Shown in pieces: positions 47,132 to 58,800 of a stretch of DNA of 64,000 bases. Both the position numbers and the translations under genes were made by a program. Source of the stretch: Diorhabda sublineata (taxonomy: Eukaryota; Arthropoda; Insecta; Coleoptera; Chrysomelidae). The notes beneath the pieces were generated by a model. It did not search any database and was not told where the DNA came from. It was given only the letters and a program-made list of their open reading frames with translations. The stretch is taken from contig NC_079478.1 in NCBI RefSeq assembly GCF_026230105.1, forward strand, positions 2,495,653 to 2,559,652, in the 5' to 3' direction. Within the stretch, counting starts at the first letter, position 1. Each line of letters starts with the position of its first letter.

Positions 47132-47539
47132 CCAAGTGGGCGTCGTGGGGGGGGCTTCACTTCAGCCACCATATTATCGCATCGTACATCATACAAAAAT
47201 TGTAGATAATAATATTTACCATTTTTTTTATTTGAAACTATTTTTTGTATAACGCATAGGTTTCTAATGAAATTTATAGAAAATTTTATGCTTTACAATT
47301 TAGTTACCACCATTTTTAATTTATCATTCACCATTAACTAAATATTTAGCAAAAACCATATTGAAAAAAGTTTGGAGCGCTATAATTAAAAACCTATGCG
47401 TTATACAAAAAAAAGTTTCGAATAAAAAATATAGCAAATATTATTATCTACAATAATGATCTTCACAATTTTTGTCGTACAATGCGCGGTTCGCGAGATA
47501 TTTAATAAACGTGAAGCCCCCCCCATGACGCCCACTTGG
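47132..47539. mobile_element. Long foldback MITE
   Basis: The left arm (47132-47263) begins 'ccaagtgggcgtcgtggggg' and ends 'ttgtataacgcataggttt'. The right arm (47390-47539) is its inverted copy, with an extra 20-30 bases, ending 'cgcccacttgg'. The arms are separated by about 126 bases. Shared blocks include 'acaaaaattgt', 'gtagataataatattt' and 'ggggcttcac'. There is no coding sequence. The outer G-tract/C-tract ends are the most GC-rich points. The direct-repeat boundary was not determined, so the superfamily is unknown. Confidence 0.75.
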
Positions 47540-47544
47540 TTGGG

Positions 47545-48350
47545 GCTCTTGGACTATATGGTATAAAGTTAAGCTCAATTTTACGTATCGTCCTACTTCA
47601 TAAGATATATAATGCTAGAAATTTTAATGAGGATCATAATTTCTAATTCATTAACGTGTTTCATTTTCTTAAGCCATGATATCTCTGGTAGAAAACTAAG
47701 GCAACATTTTTGTAATGAATATTTCATTTCATTAAATACTTCCTTAAGAAATTAATGACTCTCCTTTATATTCAAATTAAAAAAGTCCTACTGCAAAAGG
47801 GAAAAATTAGACTCTTTAATTCCGAACTCTTTTTCACTTTGTACCTGCACAGAATATCTGGTTCTCAATAATTGCACCAAAATCCTCTTATAATTATTCC
47901 CCCAGATTTATTCCTCATCAAGAACTTTCCAACAGTAATCCTCGACAACCAAAAGAACTTCCGTAACTTTCTTCGACTTCATTTAAGCGTCGCAGAGCAA
48001 AATGGGAGATCAGGAAACATTTTCCGTAGTAATTGAATGAGGAAAATCGGAATAATTGAGTAATAGGTAAACCGATATCAATTTATTAATCATTTGGATC
48101 ATGGATGTCACATTTTTATGAAAATTTGATTCAAATAAGAATAAGAAAATGTTGCATTAAAATATATCTGCCCCATAAAAACCATTTTATTAGGAATGAT
48201 GTTGATGTTGAATAAAAAGTATTTGTTTCAATTGGAAATTGCCACTTTTCTTGATTTTTCAAACATTTTTTTAATTTCTTTTTGGAAATATCTCACTTTT
48301 GAATATCTGTATTGAATCGGTTTATCACTTTGCTGTCACACACCAAAATT
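47545..48350. other. Stretch without recognisable gene
   Basis: Nothing recognised. Confidence 0.45.
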
Positions 48351-48359
48351 TTTTCGTAT

Positions 48360-48985
48360 TCCAGAATTCAAACGTGATCGTACAAACACCGATGATGGTG
48401 AACGTTCTGGTCGTCCACCAGGCAGTGTATTCACAATTATGTATGATCATTTGACCATGAGAAAGCTTTTTTCAAAGTCGGCGCCGCTTGTTGATGATTC
48501 AGAGCAGTGTTTGGCCATTTCCAAACGTGATAAATCATTTTATTTACCAATTTGTGACAAAGGATGAAACATGGATCCATCACTTCACACCAAAATCAAA
48601 ACGATCATGATCTGAGTGGACTGCAACCGGTGAACCACGTCCGAAGCGTCCAAAGGCACAATAGTCAGCTGGGAAGGTTATGGCTTCAGTATTATGGGAT
48701 GCGAATGAAATATTGTTCATCAACTATCTCCAAAAGGAAGAGATAACCAAATACACGACGTCATATCTCGAATAAGAAACCAAGACAATGATTAGTTGAT
48801 GGTCTTGATGGTTAAATTGAACGAATTACACTTTGAATTGAAAGCTTTATTCAGCTCAAATGGAGAATTGATTACTAAAATTGAAGGGTATTTTGGAACA
48901 AAAAATAAATCCTTCTACAAGCACGGCATCAAGAAAACAAAGAAGCGTATTGCTGTTGAAGGAGATTACATCGATAGCTACTATT
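48360..48985 (+). pseudogene. Mariner transposase relic F (mauritiana-like)
   Basis: Begins in 'EFKRDRTNTDDGERSGRPP' at 48364-48420, then jumps over the 'VTPENI' region to 'GSVFTIMYDHLTMRKLFSK' (48424-48480) and 'DDSEQCLA' (about 48496). It then reads 'KLNELHFEL' (about 48812) and the C-terminal 'FGTKNKSFYKHGIKKTKKRI' and 'VEGDYID' (48892-48977). The first catalytic aspartate region reads 'CDKG.NMDPS' and is lost, and the stretch with 'HPPYSPDL' is deleted. Same family as relics A and B, with independent deletions. Confidence 0.8.
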
Positions 48986-48989
48986 TTTC

Positions 48990-49535
48990 ATTATCAAAAC
49001 CTGTCAAATATTTACACTATTCAAAACTGTCTGCAAGATAGAGTTATAAATGAATTATTTTCTGTCTTTACTAAATGTTATGCTTATTTCAAAGCAGGAG
49101 GTAGCACCTACGGACCCATAGAGATAAACCATCACACATCTTCATTCGACGGCAATAATTAATAACAATAACAGCTACTACTGTGAGCTATGCCGTCTCT
49201 GATAATTAGTACATCTGATATTCATTATTCTTTTTTTGTTTGGGAAGAAGCGGCATTGCACTCATGTCCGATTTAACATTCAAATTATGCTGCGATAAAA
49301 CAATTGTAAGGCGTGGTCTAAGTTCCCTACTGCGGAGATAACCATTGTTTATTTAAGCAAATAACAAGATGAAAACGTTTTTGTTGTTATAAGTAGATGT
49401 ATGTACAAAGCATACCAATGTAGAAATATGAAAGAAGGTGTATTTAATGCGCTTGTTTTTGTTTCAAAAGAAATGTTTCTGAATAATATGAAGATGTTGA
49501 GTTGCTGACGTCTCACAACTCGCTACAACATAATA
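48990..49535. other. Stretch without recognisable gene
   Basis: Flank between two oppositely oriented mariner relics. No gene. Confidence 0.4.
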
Positions 49536-49539
49536 CAGG

Positions 49540-50500
49540 GTGGAGTTAACGATTATAATCTCAATACGATACAATATAGATTTAAATATTATGATTTTTA
49601 CGAGAAAAAGACTGTAATAGAAAAATCTATTTGTTGTGTTGATTAGTACAATGGAAAATTCTTCATCTACTTTTAACAAGGCGATGCTCAATAGGTTCGA
49701 TACCATTTTTATAATGAGGATTGTCAAGCTCTTCAAAATAGCTATTTACTGACAACATCTGACGTTTTCATTGCAGGAAAATCTTTCACGAACGAGCCAT
49801 TTTTTCGTGTTTGGAAACAGGAAATAATTGTCTTGATGAAACAACACTTTCTTCGTAGACAAATGCGGCCGTTGATATCTTTTCCTATTTGAAGATAGTT
49901 AATGAAAATTAACCCACGCGCATCCAAAAAAAAAAACCGCCGCCTTTACCTCGCCTGCAGATAGAACGAACTTTGCCTTCTTTGGAACCAGTCATCCATT
50001 TTCAGTCCATTGTTTTGCTTGTTCTGTTGTTTCAGGTGTCAAGGGATGGACCCACGTTTCATCCATGGTTATGAAACAGCGTAAAATTCGGCTTTATATC
50101 TGTGAAATATTATCAAACACTAGATGGAAACATCTTCACGATGTTTTTGTTTCATTGTGAGTAAACACGGTACCCATCTTACGCAAATGTCTACTATTTC
50201 TGCTAGGTTACGCACTTTCAGTTGACAATAATCCAGTACCGCTTTGTGGATTGTCTTTAACATTTCTGGAGTCGTTACCTCATTTGGTCGATGCAGTTTT
50301 TCGTAGGTCGGATCTATGTCAACCAGTTTTTATATTGGTTAGACTAATGACTTTCATATAAAAGTATTGTATCACATAAAGATGGCCAATTTCTCCTATG
50401 AGTTCAAATTATCTGAAAACTGTCACTGTTGATAGCTGCCAAAGAAATACTAAACAACGTCGCGTCTTCAAACTTGAAGATTGTGTCCTTCCGAATACGG
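49540..50500 (-). pseudogene. Mariner transposase relic G
   Basis: Minus strand. 'EMLKTIHKAVLDYCQLKVRN' with 'LAEIVD' (about 50275-50200) is followed by 'CVRWVPCLLTMKQKH' (about 50190-50145), 'KAEFYAVS' and a decayed 'PWMKRGSIP' that stands for 'TMDETWVHH'. 'NGLKMDDWFQRR' and 'KEKDI'-like remains follow, then 'RPHLSTKKVLFHQDN' in mixed frames (about 49870-49820) and 'FLFPNTKKWLVRERFSCNEN' (about 49830-49770). The centre between 'HQDN' and 'LFP' has lost 'HPPYSPDLAPSD', so the third catalytic aspartate is absent. It shares wording with relic C at 28490-29215. Confidence 0.8.
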
Positions 50501-50509
50501 TAGTATTTT

Positions 50510-51240
50510 TCTAGCAACCATCGCCATCTCCAGGTCAGGCTAGGTACATCTGGGACCATTTTCGTAAGCGACAAACATCAATTTTCTGAAGTATTTGATA
50601 AATTGATTGTTATAAACTATCTATCAACGCTTGTTTTGCCAATTTTATCGAGTATCCATTTCAATGAACTTTATCAATTGTTTTTCAATCATTCGTCTAC
50701 ATATTTGGGACTCCCAAGCAAGACAATCTTAACTGTAACTCCCTTGAAACATGGTATTTCAGTATTAGCAAGTAAATTTAGTTTTGTTAACAGAACTTGA
50801 TTGTACCGTCTGATTGGTGATCTAGGAATTTATACCGGGTTTCAACACGTGTAGTACAAGTTTCCAATGAAGTTACTCATTTTGCAACACATCTACCACT
50901 TCTGTTTCACAATAAATAGGATGATATTAATTGCCTATTTTTCTTTCTTTTTTATATCAGACATTGTTGCTTGTTCTTCGCAATATAAAATGTTCAAATC
51001 TCATTGTCTTCTTCTCTTATAAATATTACATTACTTCGGCTTTATGGTTAATTGAATAGAATTTCGCCCATTGTCCTAATTATTTTTTATACAGTCATTT
51101 TATTTTGCTAGCGTTGTTGATTCCAAGTCAACAACATTCAGTTGTATAATTTTGTTGTAAACTGGGTAAAAATGTTGCTGGAACGATTTGATCAACTGTA
51201 AGTAGAAAACGGTTTACTTTGTATCCATCTTCAAAGAATT
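50510..51240. other. Stretch without recognisable gene
   Basis: Nothing recognised except the probable 5' flank of the mariner relic that follows. Confidence 0.4.
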
Positions 51241-51249
51241 GGAACATTC

Positions 51250-51780
51250 AGGAATGAAAACGATTGCTGCGAAATTTGCACCTCGAGCTTTGACTAACAA
51301 TCAGAAAAAAAGTCAAGTTGAAACTTGTGGTGCTTTATAAAGATAACTGATTGTAGCTGATTGAATCAGATTGTCTGTTACTAGTGATAAGTCAGGGCTA
51401 GGCTGAAATCCAGAATCAAAAGCAATAGTCAATGGAAAACGTCATAGTGACCTCGACCGCTAAGTCGAATCAAACTTCAAGGTAATGCTGATTCGCTTCT
51501 TTGAGACTAAGGGCATAGATTTGCAACAACGTTCATAAAAAACACAGGAGATTAGTTCTTCCACATGACAATGCACTTATACACGTAAAAAATACATGGT
51601 TAAGTTACCATAAGCAATTTACTCGCCTAACTTAGCCCCATGTGACTTCTTTATACGTATCAAGCGAGTTATAGATTCCACAGCTTGGAGGTTGTAGCTT
51701 TAAATGACGAAATTAAAGTATAAGTTGTAATGAAGAATATATTGAAGAGTATAACGTTGTTTTTTGAAACTTCTTTTAGT
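51250..51780 (+). pseudogene. Mariner transposase relic H
   Basis: Plus strand. 'KIAAKFAPRALTNNQKKSQV' (about 51261-51320; usual form 'KV.A.FVPR.LT..QK..R') is followed by 'VESNFKVMLIRFFETKGID' (about 51469-51527; usual 'S..KVMLI.FFD.KGI') and 'STMQCTYTRKKY', a degraded 'HHDNAPAHT'. Next come 'YSPNLAPCDFF' (about 51620-51655) and 'FIRIKRVIDSTAWRL'. 'SPDL' reads 'SPNL', so the third aspartate is lost, and the first catalytic block is gone. This is another mariner subfamily, irritans-like by wording. Confidence 0.7.
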
Positions 51781-51789
51781 TTCTCCCTC

Positions 51790-53105
51790 ATAGATCACGA
51801 TCTATCAAATTTTAGCTGTTTCTCCATGTATAGGTGGTTTGAATTTATTCATCATTGTGTTAATATTATTTGTTTTTTTATTTGTTACGACAAGACTAAC
51901 GATGTTATTTTAATTGAAATTCTGTTGGACACAAAGTGAAAAAGCCTTTTACGTATTCTGAATCGATCTTGTAAACAAACAATGTTATTGTATATAACAG
52001 ATTTCTCGTTGAATACTATTGATGATTCATGGTATTTAAATTAGGATGCAATTAAGAATTATAATGGGAATTTTTTAAAACAATTTGATGATTAACCACA
52101 ACTGCACGTAAGAAAGTTTATCATCATAGAATCCTTTTTCAGAAGTTTTCTACATTTCATTAATCGTTTTTTTGCTGCAGGACTTGTTGTTCGTCGATCC
52201 ATACATTCCTTCATTTTTATCAATTTCCCATATTCATTATTTTGGTTACAATAATCGCTTCGATATCCTCAAGCAATTCTACCTTTACAATTATTATTGT
52301 CCATCATTAATTTTTTTCAATAAAAAGACAACCGTTCAAGAGAAATACCTTTATTGAAGAAAAAAAGTACCACATCTATTTGATGAACCAAAATTAATTA
52401 ATCATCTTTATCTCGAAAATTAAACTTTATCATGATAATTAAGTTTTATGCAGCTTGAACTCTCATAGACTTTTAATGATTTTTTTTAATGAAAAACCAA
52501 AAAAATTAAAACATTCATAACAAAAATCGCTCAAAATCGCTCAGAAATCTACTTTCACAAAAATTAACTATAAGATTTATAGTTCAATTTCCATTAATAA
52601 TTACCTGCGAATTGTAAAAATAAGAATTTTTTCATAACAAGCCATGTAATTATCAAAGATTATGACTGGGCATATGGACAATGGATTAACGATCTTTGAC
52701 TCGAAACTATTCCTAAGTACGACGTCAAGTTATAAGGATTTAAAACAAAAAAAGTGTCTTCTTGGCCACCCGGAACATCAAAATTGAAATTTTAATACTG
52801 AAATCGATTCCTCGTTGAAAAAAGCGGTGATTAACGTTCAACTTTTTTTCATACAGTCAACAGTCTGGACATAAAACGCAATTCACACAAATTCGGTGTT
52901 ACAGTCATTATTCTTTCTCTTCCATTTGATTTCTCACTCTTAAATTATAATGTGTTATTATTTGTCAAGCGAATGTTCGTGAGAATTTTTTCTTATTATC
53001 GCCCAATTGCATTCCCACGTTATCTAAGATCAGAGAAAGCTTCAATTTCGGTTTTTAAGTAAGAAATGCACAAATGATGCTATATTCTTCCTCCTAAATA
53101 ATGTC
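51790..53105. other. Stretch without recognisable gene
   Basis: No recognised feature. Open frames 51730-51939 and 52172-52357 (+) are AT-driven. Confidence 0.45.
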
Positions 53106-53109
53106 TACT

Positions 53110-53865
53110 CTAGCCTAAACAGCCATCCCTCCACTGCAACAACTTGCCAAGTCATCTTGTAAGGATTGATACAAAGAAGTCTTCTTGCAAGCCAATAGAA
53201 TGTGGAGTGCTCCAAAGCTCAGTAGGGCCTAGCTACTTTGTTTCTTCTGTTCTGTATGTCTATTTGCAGACGATACTAGTTAGTAGAGCAACCCTGATCT
53301 CACGGCACTCCAATGTTTTTAAAACTAGAGTTTCATCATATAAAAATACATTGCTGGCTTTTATATTAAATAACACCACCTTTGACGTCGCTGGATTTGT
53401 AAAATTCTTAGCGCTTGTTGTTGAAATTGGAATTATATATTGCCGCCTTATCTAAAAAACTAAGTTCCTCCAGTTTTGCGCTGAGATCAGTTTCCAAAGA
53501 ACTAAACTTATACACCCCCTTAACAGTTCATTATACCCTTTTGGGGTACGTACAATTTGAGCAAATCTTTAACCTACAAGAGAGAGTTATTAGATATTTA
53601 CTCGGACTAAACAGCTGTCCTTATTCATCTTGGAATCCGTTTGCCTAATTCGTAAGCACGATTCTCAAATTTCAGAACGATCGAACGACCTCTTCCTACC
53701 TACTCCACGTTCAGAATTAGTTAAGAGCTCAATATTTTACAATGCAAAAAAAATGCACAATCACTTGCCAACTGAAATCAAATTGATATTATTTTTTCCC
53801 GCAATAACTTGAGAGTATATTTACTGGAAAGTAGTAAACGACTTCTATTCTAATAATAATATTTA
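53110..53865 (+). pseudogene. Jockey/CR1-like reverse transcriptase and C-terminus relic
   Basis: Same family as the minus-strand copy at 45190-46085. 'HLVRIDTKKSSCKPIECGVL' (53153-53213) is followed across a frame change by 'LFADDT' (53260-53277), the catalytic metal-binding box. 'FKTRVSSYKNTLLAFILNNT' comes next, then 'EIGIIYCRL' (53423-53450), 'LQERVIRYLLGLNSC' (about 53573-53620) and 'LFLPTPRSELVKSSIFYNAK' with 'KMHNHLPTEIK' (about 53690-53780). The last part fits the C-terminal '..P..R.E..K.S..Y.G..L.N.LP..IK' of these elements. Several frameshifts and stops. Only the second half of the protein is present, as expected of 5' truncation. Confidence 0.78.
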
Positions 53866-53869
53866 AATC

Positions 53870-55070
53870 CAGGCATACTGCATACTGGTTTAATTTTTGC
53901 TGTGGACTTAGCTATTTTTAAATTTTTTGACAATAAAGCATTTTTTCCCCTCTAAAAATGATTCAATTAAATGAACCTGCCTCTGCGAAATAAATATTTG
54001 ATATTATTTATTAGATATTTATAACGCCTCATATGCTACAAACCAAACTAAAATGTAACAATAATGATTTAGATTCGATATATTTATGTGTAGAATGCGA
54101 GTTTTGTAGACATTATAATGTACATTCAACATACTGAATCGGCGAAACAAAAGCATGTGGATTTATGGCCGTTCCACAATAATCAACTGTTGGACAATGT
54201 GTGTACTACCAAGCTATAACATAAAGGGAATAAAACGTGAAATTTTAAATTGCTACAATGTTTGAACAAGGGGTATTTCCGACCAGGTACATAAAAATAA
54301 AATTTCTCCTTCTGTATTACACGGCTTCGGTGTAAGCATAATTTGTTTAATAAAACGTTTACCTAGTTCTTTTCGGAAACATATGAATGTAGAATTTTAC
54401 ATTATCTTCGACGTCGATATGTGAAAAGGAATGGGTAGAATTCAAACAACAATAATTTTCATTGAATCACAGAATTACAAAATAACAAAAAGAGAGATGT
54501 TTGGGAGATGTAGAGCGACTAGATACTAAGACAAATATTATACAATGTTGATTTTAAATCATTTAATATACAGAAAAGTTTTTTCAGAATAATGCGCGTT
54601 TATAACCGAAGCATCCATATCTTAAATCCTTTGGATTGTTTGAAAAAATTGATGAATTGCTTCATCTATCTTAACCGCTGTTATGACGACGAATAAACTT
54701 TTACTTCTACTATGTTAATATTGACCTTTACTCTGTCATTTTGGTGTAGATAGAAAGGGTCAATTAAAAAATAGTAGGAGGTTATTTTAGTTTTATAATA
54801 AATCTATTTTCACCGATGGAAATTGCAAGAAGACGTAATGTATGAAGAAGAATAATAGTCGTACATCGCCTAAAAGCCGTTGTTTTACCCTCTAGGTTGA
54901 ATATTGCCATGGTATAAATTAACGAGTGGATTATAACGTTGTTATTAGTTCTTAGAGATATTATGTGGTTTCCATTGATTGAGAAATCCATTATAAATCA
55001 GCTGTGCCGAACCACTTACATAGTCTTTGGAACGGTTCGTAAAGCTTCTCCAAACTGACATCATGATGTA
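53870..55070. other. Stretch without recognisable gene
   Basis: No recognised feature. The minus-strand frame 54782-54991 is judged chance. Confidence 0.45.
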
Positions 55071-55073
55071 CTA

Positions 55074-55370
55074 GGAAATGGAAGCTGGTCATCTTATGTT
55101 GGATACAGTGGAAAGAATCATCCGGGATGTACCTGCACGTAGCGATGTTTCTCCCAAAAACCTCAATTACTATATATTATATACTCTCCATTATATTTCG
55201 AATTTTTCTACGTTTGCCTTTTTTGTATTGACATACCTGACACAGGGTATGTGATATACCTGTACGAGACCCTGAGAAAATACTGTATCAGCCAAAAGTT
55301 TCAGTATTGCAGGTAAATCACGGCAAATCTTTTCATTGTATCCAACATATGATGGCCAGTCTACATTTCC
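55074..55370. repeat. Imperfect inverted repeat (arms about 64 bp)
   Basis: The left arm, 55074-55137 ('ggaaatggaagctggtcatc', then 'ttatgttggatacagtggaa'), is matched by the reverse complement of 55308-55370 ('ggaaatgtagactggccatc', then 'atatgttggatacaatgaaa'). Both end in 'acctgca'. The arms are separated by about 170 bases without coding content. This could be a MITE or two opposed copies of a dispersed repeat. Confidence 0.65.
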
Positions 55371-55470
55371 TCGAATCGTTTAATTCTCTCTCCACTTAAT
55401 ATCAAGAGATAACATCAGGAGAGAAGATGTAGCTGTACTCAAAGGTTATGATAATTAATCGACACAGGCT

Positions 55471-55800
55471 TCAAAAATCTTGAGCTAGTCCTGCTTCTTT
55501 TATCCCAGACCATTCTCTAATATTCTTCAATAAAGAGGCTTGTTTCCTTCCAATTCCTCTACGACCTTCAACTCTTTTTCTGAATTTAATGTTATCAACA
55601 TACTCACGAACCGAAATTGCTCTGTTAAGAACTGCATCGTTAGTTTGTATAGCTGCCCACGGTATCTTGAGCATGCGTCTATTTAACCACATTTCAAATG
55701 CCTCTAAGTGACTAATGGTAGATATTTTTAAAGTCCATGCTTTGATACCACATAAGAGAACTGACCATATGTAACAACATTTGATCATCTGTTTCCGGAG
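55471..55800 (-). pseudogene. RTE-like reverse transcriptase C-terminal fragment
   Basis: Minus strand, 105 codons open: 'MIKCCYIWSVLLCGIKAWTL', 'HLEAFEMWLNRRMLKIPWA', 'RAISVREYVDNIKFRKRVEG' and 'RRGIGRKQASLLKNIREWSG'. This is the same domain as at 19615-20274 ('RCYV.S.LLYG.E.WTL', 'EAFEMW.YRR.LKI.W', 'EG.RG.GR...SWL.N.R.W'), here with an internal deletion between 'VREYVDNIKF' and 'RKRVEG'. Nothing of the RT proper is attached. Confidence 0.85.
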
Positions 55801-55809
55801 TTGAAATTT

Positions 55810-58800
55810 TAAGTATTTTGGTTCATTATTGTGTAACTGTACATTTATCTTCGAGTCAAATTGTTTTCACCTTGTAGAACTAAATGAAATGGTTCTTATG
55901 ATTAGTAAAGATCTACTTTAAAATATTATATATCAATTGCTTTAAACTTTTTGTTTGAAATTTGTTAACTCAACACAACAGAAATTTTTAAAATTAATTA
56001 CAAATGTAATTTTTTCCCGAAGGAATTGGAGGAGTATTTTGTTGATGAAGCTGAACACTTTGGGGTAATGTAATTTTCCGAAACAATTTAACTCCAAAAC
56101 CACAAAAATAATGACTCTTTGTTTTTCAAGCATTGTCATTTTATATTCCTTTATAAAGGATATTTTATATTTTGGCAGTGTTTATTAGATTTGTGACCTT
56201 ATTTTAGCTACAAATTTCCTTTCGAGTAACTCATTCCGCGGTTCGTTGGACAGAAATACTTACTTTACATTTAAATAGAAATTCCGGGACAGAACTTTGT
56301 ACATAGTAACTGTATTATGTCAAATGTAAAATTTTAGGAATAAGAATTACGTTTTAATGTATATATATATATACAAAATTATGTTATTTAATAAGTGAGC
56401 TCTCGAAATTTGATTAATTTAGCTCACAATTGCGGTAAGAATCATCCAATACGACATATTGGTAATTATTATTCTGCAATATCTTATAGAATCTCAAACT
56501 TCACATTAACCTGGAAGATTCAAAAATAGAACAGGTCTAAAGCCATTCATACAAAATATATTTGAAGCACGAACATACAACAACAAAAAAAAGATTAACA
56601 AAAGAAAAAGATTAACAAAAGAAAAAGAGATAAAAAGAAAAAAACTAGGATTAAGATGACAGGGAGATTGAGACAATATTCTGGAGTATACGTACGCTTT
56701 CTTTGATCACATTCCTTTAACATAAAAATATTTTGTCAATGATTCTAATTTTTTATTCAATTAGAGACATTTTAACGTGTTGAAAATATATGTGCTCCAA
56801 CAACACCTTTTCATTCATTTCATAAACAAAATTAATAGTTTTTCGAACGCTCATGTTTTCAAAACATAATCATTAGTGAAGTTGAAAAAGCGGACTAGTC
56901 AGCTAATGAAAGATTTCTGATTATTACCTCTTTATTTTTGGACTTTTTAACTTATCTACAAATTATATACTTCAAGCTAATTCCATTGACGATAACTATT
57001 TCTGAACCTTTCATACGATAACTATTAGTGCGGGGTAATATTTACTCACAACTTTTTTTTTTGAGTAAATACTTTGAAATTAGTATTTCTAAATATTATC
57101 TACATCGGTAAGTATGTTTTTTGGAAATTGTTGTACATCTTGTTATATATGTCTATGCGATTCAAACCGTCGTTAAATAATGACCAAACTTGGGGCATGT
57201 CTCATGATCAATTCTAAGATGTTGAAGTAAGTGGAGTCAAAACACCATGCATGGAATGAAGAAAAATGCCATTAAATGACCTGAAGCAGCAGATAGAACT
57301 GGAATATAAAAGTACGGATACTCTGAAAGCATTTTTCGAGCAGAAGACATTAGATTTTTAAACTCCGGTATTATAAAATCCATCTTGATATAACGGACTG
57401 AAGAAAAATGAAATATCTGGTAATTACACAAACAAATCCTCCATGGAACCTACAGAACAATAGAAAACGCAAAGGAGAAGATGGTAGATCGGTGCAAATC
57501 CAATTATTGGGAAAGGTTGAGACAGGTAAAGACTCTCCTGAGAAACTATAACCAGAGAAGATCTGCTTAATGTATCTACCTTAGTGAAAACAATCTTCGA
57601 ATACTAACAGGAGCACTGTGTACAGAGGACGAAACCTCTATCCATACTACACCTGGGAGCGTATGATCCATAAGATCTTCGGCATCTACAATCATCTCAC
57701 ATTCTGGATTTTCTAAATGGATTGTGTTTAACAGATCAACTGTAAATTCTGATATATCAGCAAAATAAAACCTTGCATATACATATAAATAATGCATGTG
57801 TGATTTTTGTCTTTCTTGAGATATGATAGATAAGTGACTTTACTATAAAAGCTTCTCGTTTGATTTAACATACCTCACGCATGAATATTTAGCCATAGTG
57901 TTTGTGAAAACGCGAACAAATTTCCTCTGAAATCTGATTTTAACGACTCTACTAATGAGAGCAATATTTAGCCTTCCTAAGCCGCAGAGGACAGAGAGAT
58001 ATAAACATGGTGAATAAATGGGACCAGAGGCGGTGCCGGAAATCATCAAGATTATGTTTGAATAAAAATTACACATATCAAAAGGCAGTTACTGCTCATT
58101 CACATTTCATCACGTGTTAAGCGAAAATATATTTCTATAATTATAAAGCAAAGAATAAGTTCGGATAAATAAATTTTAAATTCATGAAAATATTGAAAGT
58201 AGCGTTTCTTGGACAGGAAGACCGGATGACTTCAGATATACATACGTTGTGAGCTTGCAGAAGAATAGTTGGTTTAACGGTAGGTATTTCACCCCTTGTG
58301 GATCTCTTTGGCCACCATAAATCACCTATGCTTCAGCTTTATGGTGGCTTTAAACACCTAACAAGCCCTTGGTAAGGTTTATCGACAAGCGTGACAAGAG
58401 CAACAGCAGAAACTACTTCCTCGCTAGTAGCCAACTATAGGTAAGCGGATATACTAAAGTACAAGATTTTCGAAGAGTTTTTACCTCAACAAGATGTGAT
58501 CGTTGAACTCAAACCTCGATTTTCTAAGCTCAAAACAACAAGTTTGGTACGCAGATGAGTTCAAGACACGGATTAGTATTAGCTTTTTGTAGAGAGCTAT
58601 TATGAATTAATTCTTTGCATGACTTATACCAAACGAAAAGCACAAGAGAAAATACTTTTATATCCGCAGCATTGGATGACAAGCTTTCGAGTCACTCAAG
58701 GAAAATTTTAGTACCTCTAAGGTCGTAGAAAACTGTATCTAGCGAAATCAAAAGTTATCGAGGAATAAGTATGATAAGATAGACATTCTAGCGTCAAGAA

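Noticed and set aside
57576..57797. Acidic minus-strand frame ('ECEMIVDAEDLMDHTLPG')
   Set aside because: Protein-like in part, but no family match. The opposite strand gives an equally weak retroelement-like reading, so neither can be supported.
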